Assembly: GCF_027925525.1 (NCBI RefSeq)
Contig: NZ_BSDJ01000013.1
Coordinates: forward strand, 1-64,000
DNA from: Paenibacillus tyrphae
GTDB taxonomy: Bacteria > Bacillota > Bacilli > Paenibacillales > NBRC-103111
Direction of reading: 5' to 3'
Length of the DNA: 64,000 nt
In this document: positions 42,415 to 51,763 of the stretch, in pieces
How positions within the stretch are numbered: position 1 is the first letter of the stretch
Layout of the letters: each line of letters begins with the position of its first letter
Notes under the pieces: model-generated
Database searches by the model: none
What the model was told of the DNA's origin: nothing
What the model saw: only the letters and a program-made list of their open reading frames with translations
Translations under genes and position numbers: made by a program

Positions 42415-43772
42415 AGCTGAAAACCGCTTTACTCGGCAAAACATTTCAATTTCGCGATTTAAAAGACGTGATGGCCAAGGCTAACGAGGAAAAATCCGGA
42501 GATCAGCTTGCCGGGATTGCGGCCGAGGATGCCAAGGAACGGATGGCGGCCAAGCTGGTGTTGTCCGAGCTGACGCTGGCGGACATTCGCAACCATCCGC
42601 TGCTGCCGCCGGAAACCGATGAAGTGTCACGGATCATCGAGGAAGGCGTCAACGAGAAGATCTATGCGGAAATCCGCAACTGGACCGTAGCCGAGCTGCG
42701 CGAAACGCTGCTGCAGCACGAGACGGGCAACTCCGAAATACGCCGCATCAGCCGGGGGCTTACCAGCGAAATGGTAGCTGCTGCCGCCAAGCTGATGAGC
42801 AACCTCGATTTAATGCAGGCAGCGTCCAAAATGGAAGTGACAACCCACTGCAACATTACGATCGGGCAGAAGGGCGTGCTTGCGGGCCGGGCCCAGCCGA
42901 ATCACCCGACGGATAACATCCAGGGCATGAAAGCGTCTTTGTTCGAAGCGTTAAGCTACGGAATCGGGGATGCCGTCCTCGGCATCAATCCCGTCATCGA
43001 TTCGGCGGACAGCGTGAAGGAGCTGTTGAACGCGACCAAAGAAGTGATGACCAAGTGGCAGATTCCAACGCAAAACTGCGTGCTCGCGCATGTGAAAACG
43101 CAGATGCGGGCGATCCGGCAGGGCGCTCCCGCCGACATGGTGTTCCAGAGTCTGGCGGGCACCGAAGCGGGCAACAAAGCGTTCGGCATCGATGTCGCCC
43201 TGCTCGACGAGGCGGACGACCTGATCCGTCGCGACGGGACGGGAACCGGTCCGAATCTGTGGTACTTCGAGACGGGGCAGGGCTCCGAGCTGTCCGCCGA
43301 GGCGCATTTCGGCATCGATCAGGTGACGCTCGAATCGCGGTGTTACGCGCTCGCCAGGAAATATAACCCGTTCATGGTCAACACGGTAGTCGGCTTCATC
43401 GGACCGGAATATTTGTACGATTCGAAGCAAGTTATCCGCGCCGGACTGGAAGACCATTTCATGGGCAAGCTGCAGCAGCTGCCGATGGGCGTGGACGTCT
43501 GCTACACGAACCATATGAAAGCGGACCAGAACGATATGGACAATTTGTCCGTGCTGCTGACCTCCGCCGGCGTCAACTTTCTCATCGGCGTGGCAATGGC
43601 AGACGACTGCATGCTGAATTACCAGTCCACCAGCTTCCACGATATTGCCACGCTGCGGGAAATGATGGGGCGCCGCCCCGCGCCGGAATTCGAGCGCTGG
43701 CTGGTCAAGATGGGCATTATGGAAAACGGACGCCTGACCCCGCTGGCCGGGGACCCGACACTGTTTATGTAA
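42411..43772 (+). CDS. eutB: Ethanolamine ammonia-lyase, large subunit
   Basis: 453 residues from the TTG at 42411, exactly the length of enterobacterial EutB. The TTG overlaps the eutA stop (TTGA), with GAGAGGGGG upstream, which indicates translational coupling. The TIM-barrel signature stretches are intact (HCNITIGQKGVLAGRAQPNH; FQSLAGTEAGNKAFGIDVAL; YFETGQGSELSAEAHFGIDQ). With EutC it uses adenosylcobalamin to turn ethanolamine into acetaldehyde and ammonia. No cobalamin adenosyltransferase is encoded in this operon. Confidence 0.97.
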   Translation: MKLKTALLGKTFQFRDLKDVMAKANEEKSGDQLAGIAAEDAKERMAAKLVLSELTLADIRNHPLLPPETDEVSRIIEEGVNEKIYAEIRNWTVAELRETLLQHETGNSEIRRISRGLTSEMVAAAAKLMSNLDLMQAASKMEVTTHCNITIGQKGVLAGRAQPNHPTDNIQGMKASLFEALSYGIGDAVLGINPVIDSADSVKELLNATKEVMTKWQIPTQNCVLAHVKTQMRAIRQGAPADMVFQSLAGTEAGNKAFGIDVALLDEADDLIRRDGTGTGPNLWYFETGQGSELSAEAHFGIDQVTLESRCYALARKYNPFMVNTVVGFIGPEYLYDSKQVIRAGLEDHFMGKLQQLPMGVDVCYTNHMKADQNDMDNLSVLLTSAGVNFLIGVAMADDCMLNYQSTSFHDIATLREMMGRRPAPEFERWLVKMGIMENGRLTPLAGDPTLFM

Positions 43773-43808
43773 CCATTCGTATAGCGCTGCGAGAGGAGGA
43801 GAGAAGCG

Positions 43809-44780
43809 ATGACCATTTCATTGGACCGGCTTGTCGATCAAGTGATGGCGGAGCTGGAGAAGAAGCTTGGCACGGTCGGCTTGCCGGACAAAAAAGATGC
43901 GCCGGCTCCTAAAAGCACAACGGAAGCAGGCGATTCAAAGCAAGACACGGCCCCAGGCACGGGAGGCGGTAGCCAAGAGCATGCGCGCCAATCTCCTGTG
44001 ACGGACGCCGGGTCCCCTGCGGAGGAGCCCGGTATCCTCGGCTTCGGCGATGCGGCGTCGCATAATGTCCCGAATCCGAAGTGGGCCGAAGGCATGAACG
44101 AGCTGCTGGCCAACACGCCTGCGCGGATCGGCGTATGGCGGGCGGGAACGCGGCCGTTGACCCGGGAAATCCTCAAATTCCGCTGCGATCATGCCGCCGC
44201 CGTCGATTCCATTTATGGCGAGGTCAATCAAGCGGTGCTGGACGAATTCGGCATGTTTACCGTGGAGACGCGCTACGGGAACACCGAAAATTATTTGAAG
44301 CGCCCGGACATGGGCCGGATCGTGACAGACGAGGGGGTGGAGCTGATCCGCAAGAAGTGCGTCATGAAGCCGCAGGTGCAGGTGGTCGTCTCGGACGGCT
44401 TGAGCGCGAACGCGGTCGATGCCAATTTGCGCGACGTCTATCCGTCCTTGCTGGATTCGCTCGAAGCCTACGGCTTGAAAACCGGCACCCCGTTTTTCGT
44501 GCGCGGCGGACGCGTTGCCGTTATGGACCAGATTGGCGAGCTGCTGCAGCCGGAGGTGCTCGTGCTCTTGATCGGCGAGCGGCCGGGGCTGGTGTCATCG
44601 AAATCGATGAGCGCCTATATGTGCTTCCGACCACGGCAAGGAACGGTGGAAAGCGACCGTACCGTCGTCTCCAACATTCACCGCGGCGGCACGCCTCCGG
44701 TCGAAGCGGGCGCCCACATCGGCACGATCCTGAAAAAAATGATTGAACAGCAAGCAAGCGGAGTCCGCTTGGAAATCTAA
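43809..44780 (+). CDS. eutC: Ethanolamine ammonia-lyase, small subunit
   Basis: 323 residues. The N-terminal helix (ISLDRLVDQVMAELEKKLGT) fits the encapsulation signal known from EutC. A disordered Gly/Ala/Pro/Asp-rich linker (about 25-80) follows. The conserved cobalamin-binding part runs from about 88 (RIGVWRAGTRPLTREILKFR) to the end (VVVSDGLSANAVDANL; VLLIGERPGLVSSKSMSAYM). The linker looks longer than usual. It completes EutBC. Confidence 0.96.
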   Translation: MTISLDRLVDQVMAELEKKLGTVGLPDKKDAPAPKSTTEAGDSKQDTAPGTGGGSQEHARQSPVTDAGSPAEEPGILGFGDAASHNVPNPKWAEGMNELLANTPARIGVWRAGTRPLTREILKFRCDHAAAVDSIYGEVNQAVLDEFGMFTVETRYGNTENYLKRPDMGRIVTDEGVELIRKKCVMKPQVQVVVSDGLSANAVDANLRDVYPSLLDSLEAYGLKTGTPFFVRGGRVAVMDQIGELLQPEVLVLLIGERPGLVSSKSMSAYMCFRPRQGTVESDRTVVSNIHRGGTPPVEAGAHIGTILKKMIEQQASGVRLEI

Positions 44781-44880
44781 AAGGAAAACGCTTCCAAAAA
44801 AGGTATGTTCGCAGACGAACCCGCATAACCGTGAAAGAGAGCTTGCCAATCCAACGCGCCGGGGAGGGAGGTGAGACTGC

Positions 44881-45009
44881 ATGGCTATGACGATCGGAAT
44901 CGTATTGATCGCCGTCACTTGCTTGTTTGCTTTGTGGATTGTCCGGCTTGCCGGAAACAGCATTCGGACCTATGACGAAAGCGAGCATGAAAGCTTCCTC
45001 GGAAAATAA
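44881..45009 (+). CDS. 42-residue membrane protein next to the permease
   Basis: 42 codons, starting MAMTIGIVLIAVTCLFALWI, behind a strong GGGAGGTGAG. One membrane helix (about 4-24) is followed by a short charged tail (RTYDESEHESFLGK). It lies between eutC and the permease, 63 bp before the latter, and shows no terminator on either side. Its size and place suggest a small accessory subunit of the permease, as in some APC and symporter systems. That is an inference, and no family was recognised. Confidence 0.7.
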   Translation: MAMTIGIVLIAVTCLFALWIVRLAGNSIRTYDESEHESFLGK

Positions 45010-45072
45010 GCCGACCGGACCGGACCTTCCACTGTCATCCTGTTGTTATCCTTATGAAGGAGGCTGGGAACC

Positions 45073-46641
45073 ATGAGCGAACATCTCCATCATCACGACA
45101 AGGACAAACAAGACTTGAACAAGTTCGGCTACGCGCAGGAGCTGCTGCGCAGCATGGGCGGTTTTTCCAACTTTGCGATTTCGTTCTCGATCATCTCCAT
45201 CCTGACTGGCGCGGTATCTTTATACGGTCACGGCTTAACGTACGGCGGGCCGGGCATGATGGGCTTCGGCTGGCCGATCGTTGCGCTGTTCGTCATGTTC
45301 GTAGCTGCGGCTATGGCGGAGCTTGCTTCCGCAATTCCGACGGCCGGGGCGCTGTACCACTGGGCGGCCATCCTCAAAAACAAGCGCTGGGGCTGGTACA
45401 CGGCGTGGATCAATCTGATCGGTCAGATCGGCATCGTTGCCGGGATCGACTACTCCGTCGCGCTCTTCGCCGATCCGCTGCTTGGCGGCGTGTTTGGCTA
45501 CAACTCCAACAATACGACCGTCCTCATCGCCTTCACGGTCATTCTGCTTACCCACGGTATTCTCAATCACATCGGCATCCGCATCGTCGCCAAGCTCAAT
45601 GATTTTTCCGCCTGGTACCACATTATCATCGTCGCAGTTCTTGTCGTCTCCCTGGCTTTTTTTACAAAAAACGGCTTGAACAGCGTCGATTATTTGTTCA
45701 AAGTAGGCGAGACGTTCTCCGACAAGCCTTACCTGTTCGCTTTTCTGATCGGGCTGCTGCAAGCGCAGTGGACGTTTACGGGCTACGATGCCTCCGCCCA
45801 TACGATTGAAGAGACGATCAATCCCCGCGTCCGCGCGCCTTGGGGCATCTTCACCTCGGTTGCGTATTCGTTTGCCATCGGCTTCCTGATGCTCGCGTTC
45901 GTTACGCTCTCGATCAAGGACGCCGCCGCAGCCGCTGGCTCGGAGAACGCGTTTATTTATGTGATCAGCCAAGCATTAGGCGGCACATTCGGTTCCGTCG
46001 TGCTGTGGCTCGTTACCGCCGCGATGTGGTTTTGCGGCTTGTCCTCCATTACTTCGTTTTCCCGGATGATGTACGCCTTCTCGCGCGACAAAGGCATGCC
46101 GTTCAGCGGCCAATGGGCGCAAATCTCCAAAAAATTCCGCACGCCGGCCAAAGCGATCTGGCTTGCGATTATTCTTTCGTTCCTGCTGGCATTCGTCGAT
46201 TATATCATCAAGACGGTCAACCCGGACGCGGCCTATACAACCATCGCGTTTCTGACAGCTGTCAGCGTCGTTGGCTTGTACGTGGCCTACGGCATCCCGA
46301 TTTGGCTGAAGCTCCGGGCGAAGGCGCAGGGACGGTTTCAGGAAAAGCATCTCGGCCCTTGGAACCTCGGCAAATACAGCGATTTCGTGTCCGTGGTGGC
46401 CTTGATCTGGATCGTCTTCATCTGCATCGTCATGGTGATTCCGCCGAACGAAACGGCCGGCTATGCGCTCGCCGCCATGCTCCTCCTGCTCGTGATCATG
46501 GATGTGGCCTATTACAAAAATCATTTCCCCGGTCCGCTGGCTGCGCTGAATACGTCGATGGAAGACATTTTGCGGCGTGAACGGGAATTGGAGCAAGCGG
46601 GAAGCCCCGGCACCGGCTCAGGATTTTCGCACAAAGCTTGA
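45073..46641 (+). CDS. APC-superfamily permease, probable ethanolamine importer
   Basis: 522 residues with about 12 membrane segments. The N-terminus is His-rich (MSEHLHHHDKDKQDLN) and is followed by the APC motif FGYAQELLRSMGGFSNFAIS. GYDASAHTIEETINPRVRAP is typical of the amino acid/choline transporter (ACT) branch, which includes choline and ethanolamine carriers. No EutH is encoded in the locus, so this protein is the likely ethanolamine route. It lies last in the operon, behind GAAGGAGG, and ahead of a bidirectional terminator. Confidence 0.88.
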   Translation: MSEHLHHHDKDKQDLNKFGYAQELLRSMGGFSNFAISFSIISILTGAVSLYGHGLTYGGPGMMGFGWPIVALFVMFVAAAMAELASAIPTAGALYHWAAILKNKRWGWYTAWINLIGQIGIVAGIDYSVALFADPLLGGVFGYNSNNTTVLIAFTVILLTHGILNHIGIRIVAKLNDFSAWYHIIIVAVLVVSLAFFTKNGLNSVDYLFKVGETFSDKPYLFAFLIGLLQAQWTFTGYDASAHTIEETINPRVRAPWGIFTSVAYSFAIGFLMLAFVTLSIKDAAAAAGSENAFIYVISQALGGTFGSVVLWLVTAAMWFCGLSSITSFSRMMYAFSRDKGMPFSGQWAQISKKFRTPAKAIWLAIILSFLLAFVDYIIKTVNPDAAYTTIAFLTAVSVVGLYVAYGIPIWLKLRAKAQGRFQEKHLGPWNLGKYSDFVSVVALIWIVFICIVMVIPPNETAGYALAAMLLLLVIMDVAYYKNHFPGPLAALNTSMEDILRRERELEQAGSPGTGSGFSHKA

Positions 46642-46657
46642 TATGACATAAAATGCA

Positions 46658-46699
46658 AAAAGCCTCATGACCGGCGATATCACCGGTATGAGGCTTTTG
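46658..46699. terminator. Bidirectional terminator after the eut operon
   Basis: AAAGCCTCATGACCGG pairs with CCGGTATGAGGCTTTT around an 8-nt loop. A-run and T-run on opposite sides let it end both the eut operon and the convergent LysR gene. Confidence 0.9.
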
Positions 46700-46716
46700 A
46701 GCTTGCGCGCACAGCT

Positions 46717-47628
46717 TTAACCTGCGTACTCTTCGTAGGACCAGTCCTTCGCATGTCTCAGCGTGATTTCGATAAACGCGGTCAGGGCCGGGGAGAGCCA
46801 TTTATTTTTGTGATAAATCATTTGGGAGAAAACCTTTCTGAAGCTTCCTTCGAACGGAATGAGCCTGAGTTTATGGTCGCGCAGCTCTTCCATGACGGCC
46901 AGCAGGGGCAGGCAGGCGATGCCTAAGCCGCTGGCGACGCAGCGCTTCATCGCTTCGATGCTCCAGAGCTCCATAATGTGCGAGGGGGTAATGTGCCTGT
47001 CTCGCAAATACTCTTCAAACATCGTTCGGTAGCTGCAATCCCTCTCGTTGGCAATGAGGCATTCCTCCAGCGTCCGGTTGTGATAACGGCTGTCCAAGGT
47101 GGTGATCGGATGATCGGGACTTCCGATGATGACAATCGGCTCTTCTGCTAACGGATGCACGACCAGATCGCTCTCCTGAAGCTCCGGAACGATGAGAAAG
47201 GCGACATCCGCGTCCCCGCTCAGCAGCGCTCTTTTGTTGGCTCCGCACGTCGCGTTACTCAGCCTGATGCTGACGTGCGGAAATCGTTTTCGATACTCTC
47301 TTAAAACCGGCTCCAGGCGATAGACGGTCAGCGATTCCGGAGCGGCAATCCGCAGCTCACCTTTCAACTCTCCCGTTTCGTTAGCCATATTTTCGATTTT
47401 CTCATACGTTTTCAACATTTCCTGCGAATACTGCAAAAGGCGGCTGCCGGTTTCCGTCAAGCGGATTTTTCGTCCCAGCCGGTCAAATAAAGGGGCGCCC
47501 AAATGGGTTTCCAGCGCTTGAATGTGCGAGGTGACGGTGGATTGGGTGTATCCCAATTGCTCGGCCGCATGGGTGAAGCTGCCGCATTCGATAATTTTTT
47601 TGAACGTGATAAAATGACGTATTTCCAT
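46717..47628 (-). CDS. LysR-family transcriptional regulator
   Basis: 303 residues. The N-terminal helix-turn-helix (about 3-60) includes SFTHAAEQLGYTQSTVTSHI. A periplasmic-binding-protein-like effector domain follows (GELRIAAPESLTVYRLEPVL; GLGIACLPLLAVMEEL). It is divergent from an MFS transporter gene 162 bp away, the common arrangement in which a LysR protein controls its divergent neighbour. The inducer is unknown. It converges on the eut permease and is probably not part of that system. Confidence 0.93.
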   Translation of the reverse strand: MEIRHFITFKKIIECGSFTHAAEQLGYTQSTVTSHIQALETHLGAPLFDRLGRKIRLTETGSRLLQYSQEMLKTYEKIENMANETGELKGELRIAAPESLTVYRLEPVLREYRKRFPHVSIRLSNATCGANKRALLSGDADVAFLIVPELQESDLVVHPLAEEPIVIIGSPDHPITTLDSRYHNRTLEECLIANERDCSYRTMFEEYLRDRHITPSHIMELWSIEAMKRCVASGLGIACLPLLAVMEELRDHKLRLIPFEGSFRKVFSQMIYHKNKWLSPALTAFIEITLRHAKDWSYEEYAG

Positions 47629-47674
47629 GATTACACCAGCCTTACGGTGAGGTCTGGTTCCATACTATCATAAA

Positions 47675-47690
47675 AATCAATGGATTGGTT
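47675..47690. promoter_or_regulatory. Dyad in the LysR-MFS intergenic region
   Basis: AATCAATGGATTGGTT is an imperfect dyad (one mismatch per arm of six) between the divergent LysR and MFS genes. It could be the regulator's recognition site. The assignment rests on position only. Confidence 0.3.
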
Positions 47691-47790
47691 CGATAATTTC
47701 AATTTTACCGATGCTGCGAATTGTCGTATCGTAATAATACCCTGCAAAGGGGTTAACGGTAGAACGCATTTTTGTTGACAAGGAGGGTGG

Positions 47791-49068
47791 ATGATGATGA
47801 AAAGCGGATCGGGGCGATCCCAAATGTATTATGGGTGGATCGTCGTCCTAATCGTGTTCGTAACCTTGCTGATATCGGCGGGAATCCGCTCCGTGCCAAG
47901 CCTTTTTATGCTGCCTTTTCAAGAAGAGTTTGGCTGGAGCCGCTCCGATATATCGACAGTCGTAGCGACCAATATTCTCTTGTACGGCTTGATCGGACCT
48001 TTTGCGGCGGCATGGATGGAAAAGCTGGGGATTCGCCGGACGATGGCGATCTCGCTGCTGCTGCTGGCCGTGAGCCTGTCCTTGACCCCCTTCATGACTT
48101 CCTTGTGGCAGTTTGAGCTTGTATGGGGCATCGTGGCGGGCATCGGGACGGGTACCCTCGCCAACGTGCTTGGCGTAACGGTAGCCAACCGGTGGTTTGT
48201 CAAACGAAAAGGGCTCGTCGTGGGAATGCTTACTGCAAGCGCGGCTACGGGACAGCTGCTGTTCCTGCCTCTGCTTGCCAAAATAACGGAGGAGCTCGGC
48301 TGGCGGTATTCCGCTTATGCGGCAGTAGCCGCCCTCCTGATATTGCTGCCGGTTGTTGTCATCTGGATGCGGAATCATCCGTATGAGGTGGGCGCCGCGC
48401 CTTATGGCGAGGAACAATTGGTGAAGCCGAGTCCGTTTCGCGGAAACTTGTTTCTGGAGCCGCTAATCTCGCTTCGTTTGGCTTCTCGCAGCTTAACCTT
48501 TTGGCTGCTGGCGGGCACGTTCTTTTTCTGCGGTTTCACGACGAACGGCTTGATCGGGACGCACTTGATTCCCGCCTGCGGCGATTTCGATATCTCAATG
48601 GTGACCGGGGCCGGACTGCTCGCCCTGATGGGCGTTTTTGATCTGGTGGGCACCACGCTGTCGGGCTGGCTCTCCGACCGTTTCGACAACCGGTGGCTGC
48701 TGTTCTGGTATTATGCGCTCCGGGGGCTTTCGCTTATTTACCTGCCTCAGGCGCTGGGGCTAGGTCCGACGCATCTGCTTGTGTTCGCCGTGTTTTACGG
48801 CCTCGATTGGATCGCGACCGTCCCGCCGACCGTGAAGCTTACGACGGATGCTTTCGGCAAAGAGCGCGCGGGTATGATTTTCGGCTGGGTTGTGGTCGCC
48901 CACCAGATCGGCGCGTCGACGGCCGCCTATTCCGCGGGTGTTTTGCGCGATTGGCTGGGCAGCTATACGCTGCCGTTTATGTTGGCGGGTTTAACCTGTT
49001 TCATCGCGGCTTTCATGGCTGTGAGGATTCAAGCCGCCAGCCGGCGGAAAATCGCTGCGGCCGGCTGA
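47791..49068 (+). CDS. MFS transporter
   Basis: 425 residues with 12 predicted membrane helices. The N-terminus (YYGWIVVLIVFVTLLISAGI) and the loop ANRWFVKRKGLVVGML resemble the oxalate/formate antiporter and monocarboxylate branch of the family. The start is one of three consecutive ATGs behind AAGGAGGG. Divergence from the LysR gene suggests substrate-induced expression. The substrate is not identifiable. Confidence 0.9.
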   Translation: MMMKSGSGRSQMYYGWIVVLIVFVTLLISAGIRSVPSLFMLPFQEEFGWSRSDISTVVATNILLYGLIGPFAAAWMEKLGIRRTMAISLLLLAVSLSLTPFMTSLWQFELVWGIVAGIGTGTLANVLGVTVANRWFVKRKGLVVGMLTASAATGQLLFLPLLAKITEELGWRYSAYAAVAALLILLPVVVIWMRNHPYEVGAAPYGEEQLVKPSPFRGNLFLEPLISLRLASRSLTFWLLAGTFFFCGFTTNGLIGTHLIPACGDFDISMVTGAGLLALMGVFDLVGTTLSGWLSDRFDNRWLLFWYYALRGLSLIYLPQALGLGPTHLLVFAVFYGLDWIATVPPTVKLTTDAFGKERAGMIFGWVVVAHQIGASTAAYSAGVLRDWLGSYTLPFMLAGLTCFIAAFMAVRIQAASRRKIAAAG

Positions 49069-49123
49069 CGATGCAATAGGGTCATACGCAAACGTTGGGC
49101 AAACGAGGGTTTTATCAGGACGC

Positions 49124-49161
49124 CGGATGCGGGGAGCTGTTCATCGCATCCGCTCCTTTTT
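49124..49161 (+). terminator. Rho-independent terminator
   Basis: CGGATGCG (49124-49131) pairs with CGCATCCG (49145-49152), followed by CTCCTTTTT. It ends the MFS gene. Confidence 0.8.
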
Positions 49162-49227
49162 GATCGTTTCGATAGGGAATACAACGGATTATGAAATATT
49201 GTACAAAAGAGCAAAAATAAGTTCGGT

Positions 49228-49785
49228 TCAGAACAGCAAGCCTTGCTCAAGTTTGCCGACCATGCCTTCGATCCAGTGCAGCTCGGCTTCCAGACGCGCC
49301 GAGAAGAGTCGCAAATTTTCGCTTAAATAATGCGGAGAATTGGCAGGAAAAAGGTTGAAATCGGCGGTGGCTTTAAAGCTTTCGATATCAGCGCGGAGCA
49401 GGTTGATCCGGTGTCGGAAGGCGCCGAGCAGATGATCCTTCGAAATGCGGTTCATGAACATCAATGCGATGTGGAACGAATCGAACTCCGGCTTGTATTC
49501 CCATATGGCCTTATCCAGCAGCCGCCCGAATTCCTGTCTTCCCTTCTCGGTTACTTGGTAAGCGATTCGGGCAGGCCCTTTTTTATTTTCGATGATTTGC
49601 TCGGAGGAGGCCGTTTCCGCGAGCCCTTCGGAAGCCATTTTATTCAGCGCAAAATAGATGGACCCGTAAGCGATGTTCGCCCACTTGCCGGCATGCCAAA
49701 TCTCCAGCTCCTTACGCACATCGTATCCATGAATCGGTTGACGTTTGAGCAGAACGCCCAAAATAAGCAGACGGGTTGACGACAT
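49228..49785 (-). CDS. PadR-family transcriptional regulator
   Basis: 185 residues. The N-terminal winged helix has LLILGVLLKRQPIHGYDVRK and AYGSIYFALNKMASEGLAE. The C-terminal Vir-like helical half runs from about residue 90. PadR proteins usually control a nearby membrane protein or exporter. The gene downstream in its own direction is the MFS gene in the opposite orientation, so the target is unclear. Confidence 0.92.
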   Translation of the reverse strand: MSSTRLLILGVLLKRQPIHGYDVRKELEIWHAGKWANIAYGSIYFALNKMASEGLAETASSEQIIENKKGPARIAYQVTEKGRQEFGRLLDKAIWEYKPEFDSFHIALMFMNRISKDHLLGAFRHRINLLRADIESFKATADFNLFPANSPHYLSENLRLFSARLEAELHWIEGMVGKLEQGLLF

Positions 49786-49954
49786 GATCCGTGTCCCTCC
49801 CGAATGGATATGATCGGATTATACTTATTGATCATAAGGCAAAACAGTTGTTTTTGCAAAATTTTCCCAGAAGAAAATTAAGGGTGCCCCCTCAAGGAGC
49901 CTGGCGCTCATTCGGTGTGCGCTCGGAGGGGGGCAGCTTTTGTTTTGGGGAGCT

Positions 49955-50378
49955 TTATCGCTTGATGCCGTGCCGCTTCTCCAGATGCTCCGCATGGGTG
50001 CGCAAATACGAGTGCGGCCCGAAAAACTTGTCGTAATAGTCTAAATCGAGATGATGCGTCTGCAAATACATCAGCGAGTACACGGACGGCACCGTCGCCG
50101 GGAATTTGCCGAATGTGTCGTACATATACTGCGCGATATGTGCCACGGCGGCGCGCATGTCTTTGAAATGGGGCGGCGTGTCCGAGACGAATACGCCTTC
50201 GAACCCGGTCGGATTCGGCAGCGGCTCGTGCTCGGATTTGTAAGCGAGCGCTCCGTCCGGAATTTCCGCTTCCCGGAAAAAAACGCCGGGAACGGTGGCC
50301 GAACAGCGCTTCCACCAAGGGAAACTCGGCGATTTCCTTTAACCATTGCTCGTCGATTTCGATGTTGTCCAGCGACAT
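49955..50378 (-). pseudogene. Frameshifted gene, unknown family
   Basis: Translation starts at 50378 (MSLDNIEIDEQWLKEIAEFP), runs to a run of seven A on the plus strand at 50277-50283, and must shift frame there to continue as FREAEIPDGALAYKSEHEPL and on to a natural end (TVPSVYSLMYLQTHHLDLDY; EHLEKRHGIKR). With six A it would be one protein of about 140 residues. I did not recognise the family. A real mutation and a homopolymer sequencing error are both possible. Confidence 0.65.
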
Positions 50379-50553
50379 GTTAATCCCTCCGCGGCAGATG
50401 AAATAAATGAGATCATAAAAAAGACATCAATGCACCAGGCGCCGAAGCGAAAAAGCTTCGAAGGGCATGGCACAATCATGTCTCTCCAGTGGACTGGTCG
50501 ATGATTAATAATTTCGATGGAAATACTAGGAATATCAATCATATGTATCATAA

Positions 50554-50679
50554 TCCGGGCTTGTTTTCGTTGTCAATGCCAAATTTGCTGTGAAAACCTT
50601 GTACGGCAAAGGCGGACAAGAAAGCAGCTACTTTTTCAGCGGCGGCGTTTTCCCGGCGTTGCAGGCGGTTAAAAGCTAA
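50554..50679 (+). pseudogene. Possible C-terminal gene remnant
   Basis: A protein-like stretch without a start codon (VVNAKFAVKTLYGKGGQESS, then YFFSGGVFPALQAVKS and a stop) lies on the plus strand just before the end of the convergent membrane-protein gene. It resembles the tail of a lost gene. The family is unknown and it could be chance. Confidence 0.25.
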
Positions 50680-51355
50680 TTTTATCGACAAAATCAAAGG
50701 CGATAGCACACACGAACAGCGTGGTCAGGAGGACGACGAACATCAAGTAAAGCGCCGTGCCGCGTCTCAAAGCGGGCAACGAAACACCGGAAGCCTGCGC
50801 GTAATGAGCGGCCGTTAAGCCGGACAATAGGCCCATAATGAGAAACCAAGGCTCGTAAGCCAGCAGATCCCATAAAGCCATGTCGTGCAGATCTATGTCG
50901 ATCCAGTGATGCTCCGGCAGGTTAATGGCGATGATACCGGCTAGAAAAAGGGCTCTCGTGACGATTCCGGCCGCTCCGTGCGCAAGCAAGAAGGCCGTGC
51001 AAAGGAGCGTAGGGATTAAAATAATCGCTCGGTGGACCGGTTTCCCCGCAATCCACGGCACCCATGCCGGAACGGTCCGTCCCCATGGCTTGACGAGCCC
51101 AACCAGTATAAATCCGCATATCATGATCGATACGCCCGCAAGATAGCTTGCCATATAAAACCCCAGCTCCGGGTTTCTGGGTTGCCCCGACATGCCTATA
51201 GCTCCTCCGGCCGCTTGATAGAATCGGACGAACACCGCATAGATGAGCGCCCAGACGCAGCCGGCGTAAGCAGGCCAAACGGCTCTCTTGGTGAAGCGTT
51301 CGAAAGCGTTCCATTTTGGGGCTCTAGCCATGTTATTTATGGTGGTTTTCTGCAT
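50669..51355 (-). CDS. Membrane protein of unknown function
   Basis: 228 residues with five or six hydrophobic segments (AYAGCVWALIYAVFVRFYQA; YLAGVSIMICGFILVGLV; AIILIPTLLCTAFLLAHGAA; LYLMFVVLLTTLFVCAIAF). It has a good ribosome site (AAAGGAG). The layout is like small DUF3995-type membrane proteins, but I am not sure of the family. It stands alone. Confidence 0.75.
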   Translation of the reverse strand: MQKTTINNMARAPKWNAFERFTKRAVWPAYAGCVWALIYAVFVRFYQAAGGAIGMSGQPRNPELGFYMASYLAGVSIMICGFILVGLVKPWGRTVPAWVPWIAGKPVHRAIILIPTLLCTAFLLAHGAAGIVTRALFLAGIIAINLPEHHWIDIDLHDMALWDLLAYEPWFLIMGLLSGLTAAHYAQASGVSLPALRRGTALYLMFVVLLTTLFVCAIAFDFVDKISF

Positions 51356-51763
51356 GGTGAAATGCTCCTTTCTTGTTCGGCCAGGGCATGTGATAGGGAA
51401 TTCCGACCGGCACGGCGAATCTCAGATCTTTTGATCGATGGCGACGTCTTGATGATACACCGGAGAATTCGGTTTGTGACGCGTCTGCAGATCTGTTTGC
51501 CCGCAGGTCCGGAGGTCCGTTTGCGAACAGGAACATGGGAGGAGCGCTCGCGGTGTTCGGTCACGGTGCATTACCGGAAGCGGGTGCGCTTGGGGAGACG
51601 GAATTCGTCTGCGGCTGCCTGGGAGACCGGGAGGAGTGGCAGCATCCGGACGACGTCGGGCGGGAGCTGCCGCGATTGAGATCGGGTAACTTTGCAAAAA
51701 AACTTGAGTCTGCGCCCGTTTCCCAGTATATTGGGGATATCCATATTTTCACGGGGGTAGAAC
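51356..51763. other. Intergenic region without a recognised gene
   Basis: 408 bp. Several open frames cross it on both strands, but none has a ribosome site together with a recognisable product. Their products are rich in Arg, Gly and Pro, as expected of GC-rich noncoding sequence. The last 20 bp hold the GGGGGTAG ribosome site of the next gene. Confidence 0.4.

Noticed and set aside
44781..44880. Possible cobalamin riboswitch or second ANTAR leader before the small membrane gene and permease
   Set aside because: The 100-bp gap holds only a short GTTC-GCAGAC-GAAC hairpin. It is too short for a B12 riboswitch, the loop lacks A at position 1, and no terminator follows.
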